A stretch of DNA of 36,856 nt from Pseudorhodobacter sp. (GTDB lineage: Bacteria > Pseudomonadota > Alphaproteobacteria > Rhodobacterales > Rhodobacteraceae): assembly GCA_029254215.1 (NCBI GenBank), contig JAQWYA010000240.1, positions 1-36,856 of the forward strand, in the 5' to 3' direction. A model generated the notes under the pieces. The model worked only from the letters and a program-made list of their open reading frames with translations, was not told the DNA's origin and made no database searches. Each line of letters opens with the position of its first letter. Position 1 is the first letter of the stretch. Below, one piece after another: positions 9,061 to 15,548 of this stretch. The translations under genes and the position numbers were made by a program.

Positions 9061-9130
9061 CTCCTGGACCAAATACCTCGGGGGGAGGATTGCCGAAAAG
9101 GCAATCCGGGGGGCAGCGCCCCCCACTTCC
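9061..9130. repeat. GC-rich palindromic (REP-like) intergenic element, copy 1
   Basis: Between the first ligase and the amidotransferase. It contains AAATACCTCGGGGGG, then a perfect stem GGATTGCC/GGCAATCC (9087-9094 and 9100-9107, loop GAAAA), then a second perfect stem GGGGGGC/GCCCCCC (9108-9114 and 9118-9124, loop AGC). On the opposite strand its start matches the CCCCGGGGTATTT end of the element at 31814-31886, so both belong to one dispersed family. It may act as an RNA hairpin stabilising or separating the two halves of the operon. The rest of the 245-base gap shows no gene. Confidence 0.7.
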
Positions 9131-9280
9131 CCTCCGGGCGCTACGCTGCCGATCAGAACCGCTGGCACAGACCATGCCCAGTAGGGGGCTTCAGGGCCGC
9201 GATCAGAGCCGTGCTTTGCCCCCTTGCCCCCGCCCTCCGCCAAAGGCTAACATCCGAGAAACCAAGTATTGGAAAGACAA

Positions 9281-9976
9281 ATGCTGATCGGCATTCTGCA
9301 AACCGGCCATGTCCATGACAGCCTGATTGAAACCTATGGCGACTATCCGGCCATGTTCGCCCAACTTCTCGACGGATACGGGTTCACCTTCAAATCCTGG
9401 GCCGTGGTCGATATGGAATTCCCGGACTCCGTCCATGATGCCGATGGCTGGCTCCTGACGGGTTCGCGCTTTGGGGCCTATGAAGATCACGCCTTCATCC
9501 CCCCTTTGGAAGCGTTTATCCGCAAAGCTTATGCCGCGCCCGTGCCCATGGTCGGGATCTGCTTTGGGCATCAGATCATCGCCAAAGCCCTTGGGGGCCG
9601 GGTTGAGAAATTCGACAAAGGTTGGGCCGTTGGCGCGTCCGACTATGACTTCAACGGCGAAACGATCCGGATGAACGCCTGGCATCAAGATCAGGTCACA
9701 GCCCTTCCCAAGGATGCAACCGTGGTTGGGCGCAGCGCCTTTTGCGAGAATGCCGCCCTGCTTTATGGCGACCGCGCCTTTACGGTTCAGGCCCATCCCG
9801 AAATCCGCGACGACTATCTTGGCGGGCTGATCGAAAAGCGCGGGCGGGGTGTTGTCCCCGACCCCGTTCTGGATGCGAGCACCGCCCGCATCGGAACGCC
9901 GCTGGATGACAAGCGCGTGGCCGACCAGATCGCAGCCTTTTTCAAACAACCTCGCCCCGAAAGGGTCCTCCCATGA
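9281..9976 (+). CDS. Class I glutamine amidotransferase, likely gamma-glutamyl hydrolase of the amine pathway
   Basis: A 231-residue Triad-family protein. The nucleophile elbow GICFGHQ places Cys at residue 94, and AHPE supplies the catalytic His172 and Glu174. Length and motifs match the GuaA-like stand-alone amidotransferase family (COG0518 type) more than classical PuuD. Its position between two gamma-glutamyl ligases and a PuuB-like oxidase suggests it frees glutamate from gamma-glutamylated intermediates, the job PuuD does in E. coli. The start at 9281 has GGAAAG 4 bases upstream; a TTG at 9269 is in frame but less likely. It overlaps the next gene by ATGA. The exact reaction is inferred from context. 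Confidence 0.8.
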   Translation: MLIGILQTGHVHDSLIETYGDYPAMFAQLLDGYGFTFKSWAVVDMEFPDSVHDADGWLLTGSRFGAYEDHAFIPPLEAFIRKAYAAPVPMVGICFGHQIIAKALGGRVEKFDKGWAVGASDYDFNGETIRMNAWHQDQVTALPKDATVVGRSAFCENAALLYGDRAFTVQAHPEIRDDYLGGLIEKRGRGVVPDPVLDASTARIGTPLDDKRVADQIAAFFKQPRPERVLP

Positions 9977-11328
9977 ACAGCTGGACAGAAACGCTTCCTC
10001 AGGCCGCGCGCGACTATATCGCGGGACGCCGCGTGGACGAGGTTGAATGCATCATCGGTGACATCGCCGGTGTGGCGCGGGGCAAGGCCATGCCCGCCTC
10101 TAAATTCGCAAAGCAGCCGCATTACTTCCTGCCCAATTCCATTTTCCTGCAAACCATCACCGGCGAATGGGCCGATAACCCTTCTGGCCTTTTCACCGAA
10201 CCAGACATGTATCTGGTGCCCGACTTTTCCACGACCACGGCCGCGCCCTGGACCGCAGACATCACGCTGCAAGTGATCCATGACGCGCAGGATCAGGCGG
10301 GAAACCCCGTTCCGACCGCGCCGCGCAACGTGCTGCGCCGCGTGGTCGAGCTTTACAACGCCCGCGGATGGTCCCCCGTCGTCGCCCCCGAGATGGAATT
10401 CTTCCTGACCGCCCGCAACCTCGATCCGAATATGCCGGTGATGCCGCCCATGGGTCGTTCTGGTCGCCGGGCGGCCGGAAAACAGGCTTATTCGATGTCG
10501 GCCGTGGATGAATATGGCAAGGTCATCGACGACATCTACGATTTCGCCGAGGCACAAGGCTTTGAAATTGATGGTATTCTGCAAGAAGGCGGCGCTGGCC
10601 AGGTAGAGATCAACCTCGCCCATGGTGATCCGGTCCGGCTCGCGGATGAGATCTTTTTCTTCAAGCGTCTGATCCGGGAGGCCGCCCTGCGCCACGATTG
10701 CTTTGCCACCTTCATGGCCAAGCCGATCGAAGGGGAGCCGGGTTCGGCCATGCATATTCATCACTCCGTCGTCGATACCGCGACGGGGCAGAATATCTTT
10801 TCCAACGCCGACGGGTCCGAGACAGACGCGTTCTTGCATTTTATTGCCGGGATGCAAAACCACCTGCCCGGCGCGGTGGCCCTGTTGGCGCCTTACGTCA
10901 ACTCTTACCGCCGCTACGTTCCCGATTTTGCCGCCCCGATCAATCTGGAATGGGGCCGCGACAACCGCACAACCGGGCTGCGCGTTCCGGTGTCTGGGCC
11001 AGAGGCCCGGCGCGTTGAAAACCGGCTCGCAGGGATGGATTGCAACCCCTATCTGGGCATCGCGGCCAGCCTTGCCTGCGGTTATCTGGGCTTGGTGGAG
11101 GGCAAACCCCCACGCGACGAATGCACGGGCGATGCCTATAACATCGAAACCGACCTGCCCTATAATCTTGGCGATGCACTCGACCTGCTGGAAGAGGACA
11201 AGGCCTTGGTCGAGGTCCTGCGGCCTGAATTCTGTTCCGTCTACGATTCAGTGAAACGCAATGAATACAAAGAGTTCCTGCAAGTCATCAGCCCGTGGGA
11301 ACGTGAGCATCTGTTGCTGAACGTATGA
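9973..11328 (+). CDS. puuA: Gamma-glutamylputrescine synthetase-like ligase (PuuA-like), second copy
   Basis: Glutamine-synthetase fold enzyme of 451 residues, closer to E. coli PuuA than the first copy. The N-terminal domain carries VECIIGDIAGVARGKAMPA. Further on are the metal ligand motif PEMEFFL near residue 140, GGAGQVEINLAHGDP near 210, MAKPIEGEPGSAMHIHHS with the His at about 261, and GRDNRTTGLRVP near 330. PuuA attaches glutamate to putrescine so that the free amine can be oxidised without a reactive aminoaldehyde. It is overlapped at both ends by the amidotransferase and the oxidase, so the three are one translational unit. The putrescine assignment is family-based; other amines are possible. 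Confidence 0.85.
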   Translation: MNSWTETLPQAARDYIAGRRVDEVECIIGDIAGVARGKAMPASKFAKQPHYFLPNSIFLQTITGEWADNPSGLFTEPDMYLVPDFSTTTAAPWTADITLQVIHDAQDQAGNPVPTAPRNVLRRVVELYNARGWSPVVAPEMEFFLTARNLDPNMPVMPPMGRSGRRAAGKQAYSMSAVDEYGKVIDDIYDFAEAQGFEIDGILQEGGAGQVEINLAHGDPVRLADEIFFFKRLIREAALRHDCFATFMAKPIEGEPGSAMHIHHSVVDTATGQNIFSNADGSETDAFLHFIAGMQNHLPGAVALLAPYVNSYRRYVPDFAAPINLEWGRDNRTTGLRVPVSGPEARRVENRLAGMDCNPYLGIAASLACGYLGLVEGKPPRDECTGDAYNIETDLPYNLGDALDLLEEDKALVEVLRPEFCSVYDSVKRNEYKEFLQVISPWEREHLLLNV

Positions 11329-12626
11329 ACCTTTTGCACGCCAACGACCGGCAGGGGCAGTATCCGGCCTCTTTCTACGCGGCGACCGCGCATCCCCTGG
11401 CTCCGTTCGCGCCATTGGCGGGGGCCTGTGAGGCCGATGTCTGCGTTATCGGCGGCGGGTTTACCGGGCTGTCGGCGGCCCTGCATCTGGCACAGCGCGG
11501 CTATAGCGTGACGGTGCTGGAGGCGCATCGCGTGGGCTTTGGGGCTTCGGGGCGCAACGGTGGACAGGTCGGTACGGGCCAGCGCATCGATCAGGACAGC
11601 CTTGAGGCCAGCTACGGGGCCGACACCGCCCGGCGTCTGTGGAAGATCGGCGAAGAGGCCAAGGGCCTTGTGAAATCGCTGATCACAGATCACGACATGC
11701 CGGTCACGTTTTACCCCGGCATTGCCCATGCCTGCCGCACGATGGCCGAAGTTCATGAGGCCCATGCTCATGCCGAAAAGCTGGCCCGCGACTATGATTA
11801 CGACCAGATCTTTCCGCTGGACCGGGATCAACTGCGCGCGCTGATCGGCTCTGACACCTATCTGGGCGGCGATATCGACCGGAGCGCAGGGCACCTGCAC
11901 CCTTTGAACTACGCGATCGGGCTGGCCATGGCCGCGACCAAGGCCGGGGCCACGATCCACGAGAATGCAGAGGTCACACGGATCACGCAGGGGCCAAAAG
12001 CCGTGGTTCACACGGCAACCGGCCAGATCACCGCGTCCTTCGTGGTGCTGGCCTGCAACGGCTATCTGGGCAAGCTGGAACCAAGCGTCGCGGCCCGTGT
12101 CATGCCGATCAACAGCTATGTCATCGCCACCGAACCCTTGGGCGCCCGCGCAGCCGAGATCATCGCAGAACCCGTTGCCGTGACGGATACGAAATTCGTG
12201 AATAATTACTGGCGGTTGTCCGAAGATGGGCGACTTCTGTTCGGGGGGGCGGAAACCTATGGCTACCGTTTTCCCGATGTGATCAAGGCCGTCACAAAGC
12301 CGATGCTAAAGGTCTATCCCCAGCTTGCCAAAACTCGGATTGACTATGCCTGGGGCGGGACTTTGGCCATCACTCGCAGCCGCTTGCCGAATTTCAGCCG
12401 CCCGCAGCCGAATGTCTTTTCGGCCTCGGGCTATTCGGGCTATGGCGTGGCGATGGCAAGCCTCGCGGGCAAGATCATGGCCGAGGCCATTGCCGGGCAG
12501 GCCGAACGGTTTGACCTTATGGCAAGCCTACCGCAACCGCGCTTTCCGGGCGGGGACCTGCTGCGCTGGCCCCTTTTGGCAAGCGCAATGACATGGTTTG
12601 CCCTGCGCGACCGGATCGGCCTTTAA
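11325..12626 (+). CDS. puuB: FAD-dependent gamma-glutamylamine oxidase (PuuB-like)
   Basis: DAO-superfamily flavoprotein of 433 residues. The dinucleotide-binding fold is DVCVIGGGFTGLSAALHLAQ near residues 37-56, ending in the acidic VLEAHRVGFGASGRNGGQ segment that contacts FAD in PuuB and related oxidases. The C-terminal half has the substrate lid and the second FAD motif NVFSASGYSGYGVAMASLAG. In the Puu pathway this enzyme oxidises gamma-glutamylputrescine to the aldehyde with release of ammonia and hydrogen peroxide. Overlaps the ligase by ATGA. Typical length (PuuB is about 426). Glycine/sarcosine-type oxidases share the fold, but the neighbours favour the Puu role. Confidence 0.85.
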   Translation: MNLLHANDRQGQYPASFYAATAHPLAPFAPLAGACEADVCVIGGGFTGLSAALHLAQRGYSVTVLEAHRVGFGASGRNGGQVGTGQRIDQDSLEASYGADTARRLWKIGEEAKGLVKSLITDHDMPVTFYPGIAHACRTMAEVHEAHAHAEKLARDYDYDQIFPLDRDQLRALIGSDTYLGGDIDRSAGHLHPLNYAIGLAMAATKAGATIHENAEVTRITQGPKAVVHTATGQITASFVVLACNGYLGKLEPSVAARVMPINSYVIATEPLGARAAEIIAEPVAVTDTKFVNNYWRLSEDGRLLFGGAETYGYRFPDVIKAVTKPMLKVYPQLAKTRIDYAWGGTLAITRSRLPNFSRPQPNVFSASGYSGYGVAMASLAGKIMAEAIAGQAERFDLMASLPQPRFPGGDLLRWPLLASAMTWFALRDRIGL

Positions 12627-12717
12627 GCCGCTGCTACAGTTTGCCTGCTTTGCACGGCCAAACCGCGCCATTTCGCCGGATTGTCCGGCATTCCGCCGGG
12701 CCACGTCATCGCGATGA

Positions 12718-12746
12718 TTGAAACCCTCCGCGTGCCCGGCTAGCGT
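12718..12746 (+). promoter_or_regulatory. Candidate sigma-70-type promoter for the aminotransferase gene
   Basis: TTGAAA at 12718-12723 and TAGCGT at 12741-12746 are separated by 17 bases, ahead of the ATG at 12779. This implies a short 5' leader and independent transcription of the aminotransferase. The -10 box is only a partial match. Confidence 0.45.
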
Positions 12747-12778
12747 GGCGGCAGGTTTCGATCAGAAGGAAATACCTC

Positions 12779-14146
12779 ATGCGGGATGACGCACCGAACA
12801 GCTGGGAGCAGCGCGCCGACAAATCCACATTCTATTGCTTCACCGATCTTCCGACGATCCATGATCGGGGCGCTGTGGTGCTGACGCATGGCAAGGGGCC
12901 ATATATTTACGACGTGCATGGCAAGGAATATCTGGACGGCAATTCGGGCCTTTGGAACATGGTCGCGGGCTTTGACCATCCGGGCCTGATTGCGGCGGCC
13001 AAGGCGCAGTATGATCGCTTCTCGGGTTATCATTCGTTCTTCGGGCGGATCTCGGATCAGACCGTGATGCTGTCCGAAAAGCTGATCGAGGTGTCCCCCT
13101 TTGCGCGTGGCAAGGTGTTTTATACCAACTCCGGCTCCGAGGCGAATGACTCCATGGTCAAGGCGCTGTGGTTTTTGGGCGGGGCCGAAGGCCACCCGGA
13201 GCGCCGCAAGATCATCACGCGGATGAACGCCTATCATGGGGTGACGGCGATTTCGGCCTCCATGACGGCAAAGCCTTATAACTCGGTCTTTGGTCTGCCC
13301 CTGCCCGGCTTTATCCATGTGTCTTGCCCGCATTACTGGCGCTTTGGCAAGGATGGCGAAACCGAAGAGCAGTTCACCGCCCGGATGGCGCGGGAATTGG
13401 AAGCAACGATCATCAAGGAAGGCCCCGACACGATCGCAGGCTTCTTTGCCGAACCGGTGATGGGGGCCGGTGGGGTCATTCCGCCGTCCAAGGGCTATTT
13501 CCAGGCGGTGCAGGCCGTTCTGAAGAAATACAACATCCCCTTGATCGCGGATGAGGTGATCTGCGGATTTGGCCGGACCGGGAACACCTGGGGCTGCCAG
13601 ACCTATGATTTCATGCCCGATGCGATCATCTCGTCCAAGAACATCACCGCCGGGCTCTTCCCGATGGGTGCTGTCATTCTGGGGCCGGATCTGTCGGACC
13701 GGCTGGACAAGGCCTCGGAAGCGATTGAGGAATTCCCGCATGGCTTCACCGCCTCGGGGCATCCGGTGGGCTGCGCCATCGCTCTCAAGGCGATTGACGT
13801 GGTGATGAACGAAGGGCTGGCCGAGAATGTGCGCACCCTCACCCCGCAGTTCGAGGCGGGGCTGGCCCGGCTGGCCGAAAACCCGAATATCGGGGAATGG
13901 CGCGGCAAGGGCCTTATGGGCGCTTTGGAGGCGGTTCAGGACAAGGCCACGAAAAAGCCCTTCGACGGGTCGCTGTCGGTATCTGAGCGCATCGCCAATA
14001 CCTGCACGGATTTCGGGCTGATCTGCCGCCCGCTGGGTCAGGCGATTGTCCTTTGCCCGCCCTTCATCTGCACGCCTGCGCATCTGGATGAGATGTTCGA
14101 AAAGCTGGAAAAAGCCCTGAAGAAGGTCTTTGCGGAAGTCGCCTGA
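12779..14146 (+). CDS. Class III omega-aminotransferase (amine/putrescine:pyruvate type)
   Basis: PLP-dependent enzyme of 455 residues. The cofactor lysine is in SSKNITAG (Lys287). The PLP Asp lies in LIADEVICGFGRTG, and GHPVGCAIAL and TNSGSEANDSMVKAL are further fold-type I class III landmarks. The SSKNITAGLFPMGAVILGP stretch is close to that of amine:pyruvate omega-transaminases such as the Vibrio fluvialis enzyme and the SpuC group, which deaminate putrescine or other amines with pyruvate as acceptor. It stands 152 bases after the PuuB-like gene with its own candidate promoter and is followed by a strong terminator. It may give a second, non-glutamylated route for the same amines. Exact substrate not readable. 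Confidence 0.88.
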   Translation: MRDDAPNSWEQRADKSTFYCFTDLPTIHDRGAVVLTHGKGPYIYDVHGKEYLDGNSGLWNMVAGFDHPGLIAAAKAQYDRFSGYHSFFGRISDQTVMLSEKLIEVSPFARGKVFYTNSGSEANDSMVKALWFLGGAEGHPERRKIITRMNAYHGVTAISASMTAKPYNSVFGLPLPGFIHVSCPHYWRFGKDGETEEQFTARMARELEATIIKEGPDTIAGFFAEPVMGAGGVIPPSKGYFQAVQAVLKKYNIPLIADEVICGFGRTGNTWGCQTYDFMPDAIISSKNITAGLFPMGAVILGPDLSDRLDKASEAIEEFPHGFTASGHPVGCAIALKAIDVVMNEGLAENVRTLTPQFEAGLARLAENPNIGEWRGKGLMGALEAVQDKATKKPFDGSLSVSERIANTCTDFGLICRPLGQAIVLCPPFICTPAHLDEMFEKLEKALKKVFAEVA

Positions 14147-14170
14147 TCCCCGCACCCGGCCCTGAAATGC

Positions 14171-14204
14171 AAAAACGCCCCCGGAAAGTTTCGGGGGCGT
14201 TTTT
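14171..14204. terminator. Strong bidirectional intrinsic terminator
   Basis: A perfect 13-bp inverted repeat, AAAAACGCCCCCG and CGGGGGCGTTTTT, around an 8-base loop. The A and T ends mean it gives a U tail on either strand. It lies between the aminotransferase gene (plus) and phaR (minus) and should stop both. Confidence 0.93.
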
Positions 14205-14233
14205 CTTTGCTGCACCGGACTGGGGCGGAGGGC

Positions 14234-14800
14234 CTAAAGCTTGGACAGCTTCTTTTGCAACTCCGCCAGTTGCGCCTTGATCTGCGCGAGTTCGGCACTG
14301 TCATCCTTGGCCTCGGTGTCAGCGCTCTCCTCTTCGGGGCCGCTTCCGCTCCACCCCGGCATGGCGCCGCCCATCATGGATTTCAAGAAAGCCTCTTGCT
14401 GCTTTCGCATCGCCTCAAAGCCGGGAACCGTGCTCATCGGGTTTGGAACCTTGGTCAGGTTTTGCATCATCTTGGACTGGCTGTCGCGCAGCATGTCAAA
14501 GGATGTCGCCAGAAACTGCGGCACGACGCTTTGAATGCCCGTCGTATAGCTGCGCACCAGATCGGTCAGGACATTGATCGGCAAGACGCTTTCGCCCTTG
14601 CTTTCATGTTCGGCCACGATCTGCAAAAGATACTGCCGCGTCAGATCATCGCCGGATTTCAGATCGATGATCTGCACTTCCCGCCCAATCCGAATGAAGC
14701 CTGCAATATCTTCAAGCGTCACATAATCGGAGGTTTCCGTATTATAAAGCCTGCGGCTGGCGTAACGCTTTATCAACAGTGGCTTTTCCGTCTCGGCCAT
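14234..14800 (-). CDS. phaR: PHA synthesis repressor PhaR
   Basis: DNA-binding repressor of 188 residues that senses PHB granules and controls phaP and itself. Residues 8-70 match the PHB/PHA accumulation regulator N-terminal domain (IKRYASRRLYNTETSDYVTL, then LEDIAGFIRIGREVQIID). The next block, LLQIVAEHESKG ... PINVLTDLVRSY, is the second conserved domain. The C-terminus is an Ala/Gln/Lys-rich coiled coil (LAQIKAQLAELQKKLSKL). The ATG at 14800 is preferred over an upstream in-frame one at 14839 because the family begins at MAETEKPLLIKRY. It closes the minus-strand pha cluster and ends just ahead of the bidirectional terminator. Confidence 0.95.
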   Translation of the reverse strand: MAETEKPLLIKRYASRRLYNTETSDYVTLEDIAGFIRIGREVQIIDLKSGDDLTRQYLLQIVAEHESKGESVLPINVLTDLVRSYTTGIQSVVPQFLATSFDMLRDSQSKMMQNLTKVPNPMSTVPGFEAMRKQQEAFLKSMMGGAMPGWSGSGPEEESADTEAKDDSAELAQIKAQLAELQKKLSKL

Positions 14801-14834
14801 TATGCCCCCCAATTGGCGTTGCCGTGCAGCCTGT

Positions 14835-14863
14835 TGCACTGCGGCAAAGCTTACGGCAGTGCA
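14835..14863. promoter_or_regulatory. TGC-rich inverted repeat upstream of phaR, possible autoregulatory site
   Basis: TGCACTGC (14835-14842) and GCAGTGCA (14856-14863) form a perfect 8-bp inverted repeat with a 13-base spacer, 35-63 bases before the phaR start. PhaR proteins recognise CTGC/GCAG-rich DNA and repress their own gene, so this is a plausible operator, though the spacing is longer than the standard 3-4 bases. Confidence 0.45.
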
Positions 14864-14864
14864 G

Positions 14865-14902
14865 AAAAAAAGGAAAGGGCGAGCTTTTTCAAGCTCGCCC
14901 TT
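14865..14902 (-). terminator. Intrinsic terminator of phaP
   Basis: A perfect 12-bp stem AAGGGCGAGCTT/AAGCTCGCCCTT (14875-14886 and 14891-14902). Read on the minus strand it is followed by TTCCTTTTTTTCTGC, a good U tail. It lies downstream of phaP and separates it from phaR. Confidence 0.88.
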
Positions 14903-14950
14903 GCGCCGACACCGACAGGGAGGAGGATCGGCCGCGCAGATCCTTAGCGA

Positions 14951-15400
14951 TTACTTCGCCGGAGCCGTTGCTTTTTTGGCAGCGGTCTGCACGTCAGCAG
15001 TGGCTTTTTTCACGGCAGCGGTGGTTTCCTCGGTGAGGTCCTTGCCAGCAGCCAGCATCAGCTCAACGGTTTCCATCTGCACTTTTTTCGCGACTTCAGC
15101 GAAAGCAGCCATGTTCTCGGCAGCCATCTCAGCAGCGACCGAAGCGAAATCGGTTGCGGCTTTGGAATAGTCGGCAACATCGGTTTTGGCTTTGGAAACG
15201 TCGGTTGCCTTTGCGATGGTGTCTTTTGCCCACTTCGAGGAGATCTCGGTGGATTTTTCAGCAGCTTCGAGAGCCACTTTCGACATCTTCTCGGCCAAAG
15301 CAGCCTGGGTTTTGAAAGCGTTCTGGAACGCGGCGTTGTCAACCGGGAACGAAGCCATCATGTCCTGAACCATTTTCGTCATGTCTGGGGTCTTGGTCAT
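14951..15400 (-). CDS. phaP: Phasin, PHA granule surface protein
   Basis: Small, Ala/Lys-rich, largely helical amphipathic protein of 149 residues that coats polyhydroxybutyrate granules. It matches the phasin_2-type pattern: MVQDMMASFPVDNAAFQNAF near the start, then long heptad-like helices (ALEAAEKSTEISSKWAKDTI, FASVAAEMAAENMAAFAEVA) and a Lys/Ala tail (AVKKATADVQTAAKKATAPA). The ATG at 15400 is chosen because GGAGA stands about 9 bases upstream; in-frame ATGs further upstream (including 15415) lack this. It has its own near-consensus promoter overlapped by PhaR-type operators and a terminator, as expected for a highly expressed, PhaR-controlled gene. Confidence 0.93.
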   Translation of the reverse strand: MTKTPDMTKMVQDMMASFPVDNAAFQNAFKTQAALAEKMSKVALEAAEKSTEISSKWAKDTIAKATDVSKAKTDVADYSKAATDFASVAAEMAAENMAAFAEVAKKVQMETVELMLAAGKDLTEETTAAVKKATADVQTAAKKATAPAK

Positions 15401-15451
15401 TTTTCTAGTCTCCATCTGCGGTACGTCGTGTCCGCGTTGTTTGATGAAGAA

Positions 15452-15480
15452 TATATATATGCTGCACCGCAGCATTTCAA
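15452..15480 (-). promoter_or_regulatory. phaP promoter (sigma-70 type)
   Basis: On the minus strand TTGAAA (15480-15475) is followed after exactly 17 bases by TATATA (15457-15452), inside an alternating AT tract. The predicted start is about 45 bases before the phaP ATG. A perfect PhaR-type palindrome fills the spacer. Confidence 0.75.
15459..15475. promoter_or_regulatory. PhaR operator 1 (in the phaP promoter spacer)
   Basis: ATGCTGC-ACC-GCAGCAT is a perfect 7-bp palindrome containing CTGC-N3-GCAG, the PhaR site type described for Paracoccus. Binding here would block RNA polymerase directly. Confidence 0.75.
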
Positions 15481-15487
15481 GGTTTTT

Positions 15488-15498
15488 CTGCATTGCAG
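15488..15498. promoter_or_regulatory. PhaR operator 2
   Basis: CTGC-ATT-GCAG, exact match to the CTGC-N3-GCAG pattern, just upstream of the -35 box of phaP (centre 26 bases from operator 1). Confidence 0.65.
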
Positions 15499-15520
15499 CA
15501 TCAAGGACTGGCGCCAGATG

Positions 15521-15531
15521 CTGCAATGCAG
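15521..15531. promoter_or_regulatory. PhaR operator 3
   Basis: CTGC-AAT-GCAG, a third exact match, between phaP and the end of phaC and 33 bases from operator 2. The three sites could allow cooperative binding. Confidence 0.65.
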
Positions 15532-15548
15532 CAGAAACTCTCGAAAGA

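Noticed and set aside
12740-14215. 491-codon minus-strand frame
   Set aside because: Exact antisense of the aminotransferase gene, which has all PLP motifs; the long frame is a by-product of codon bias.
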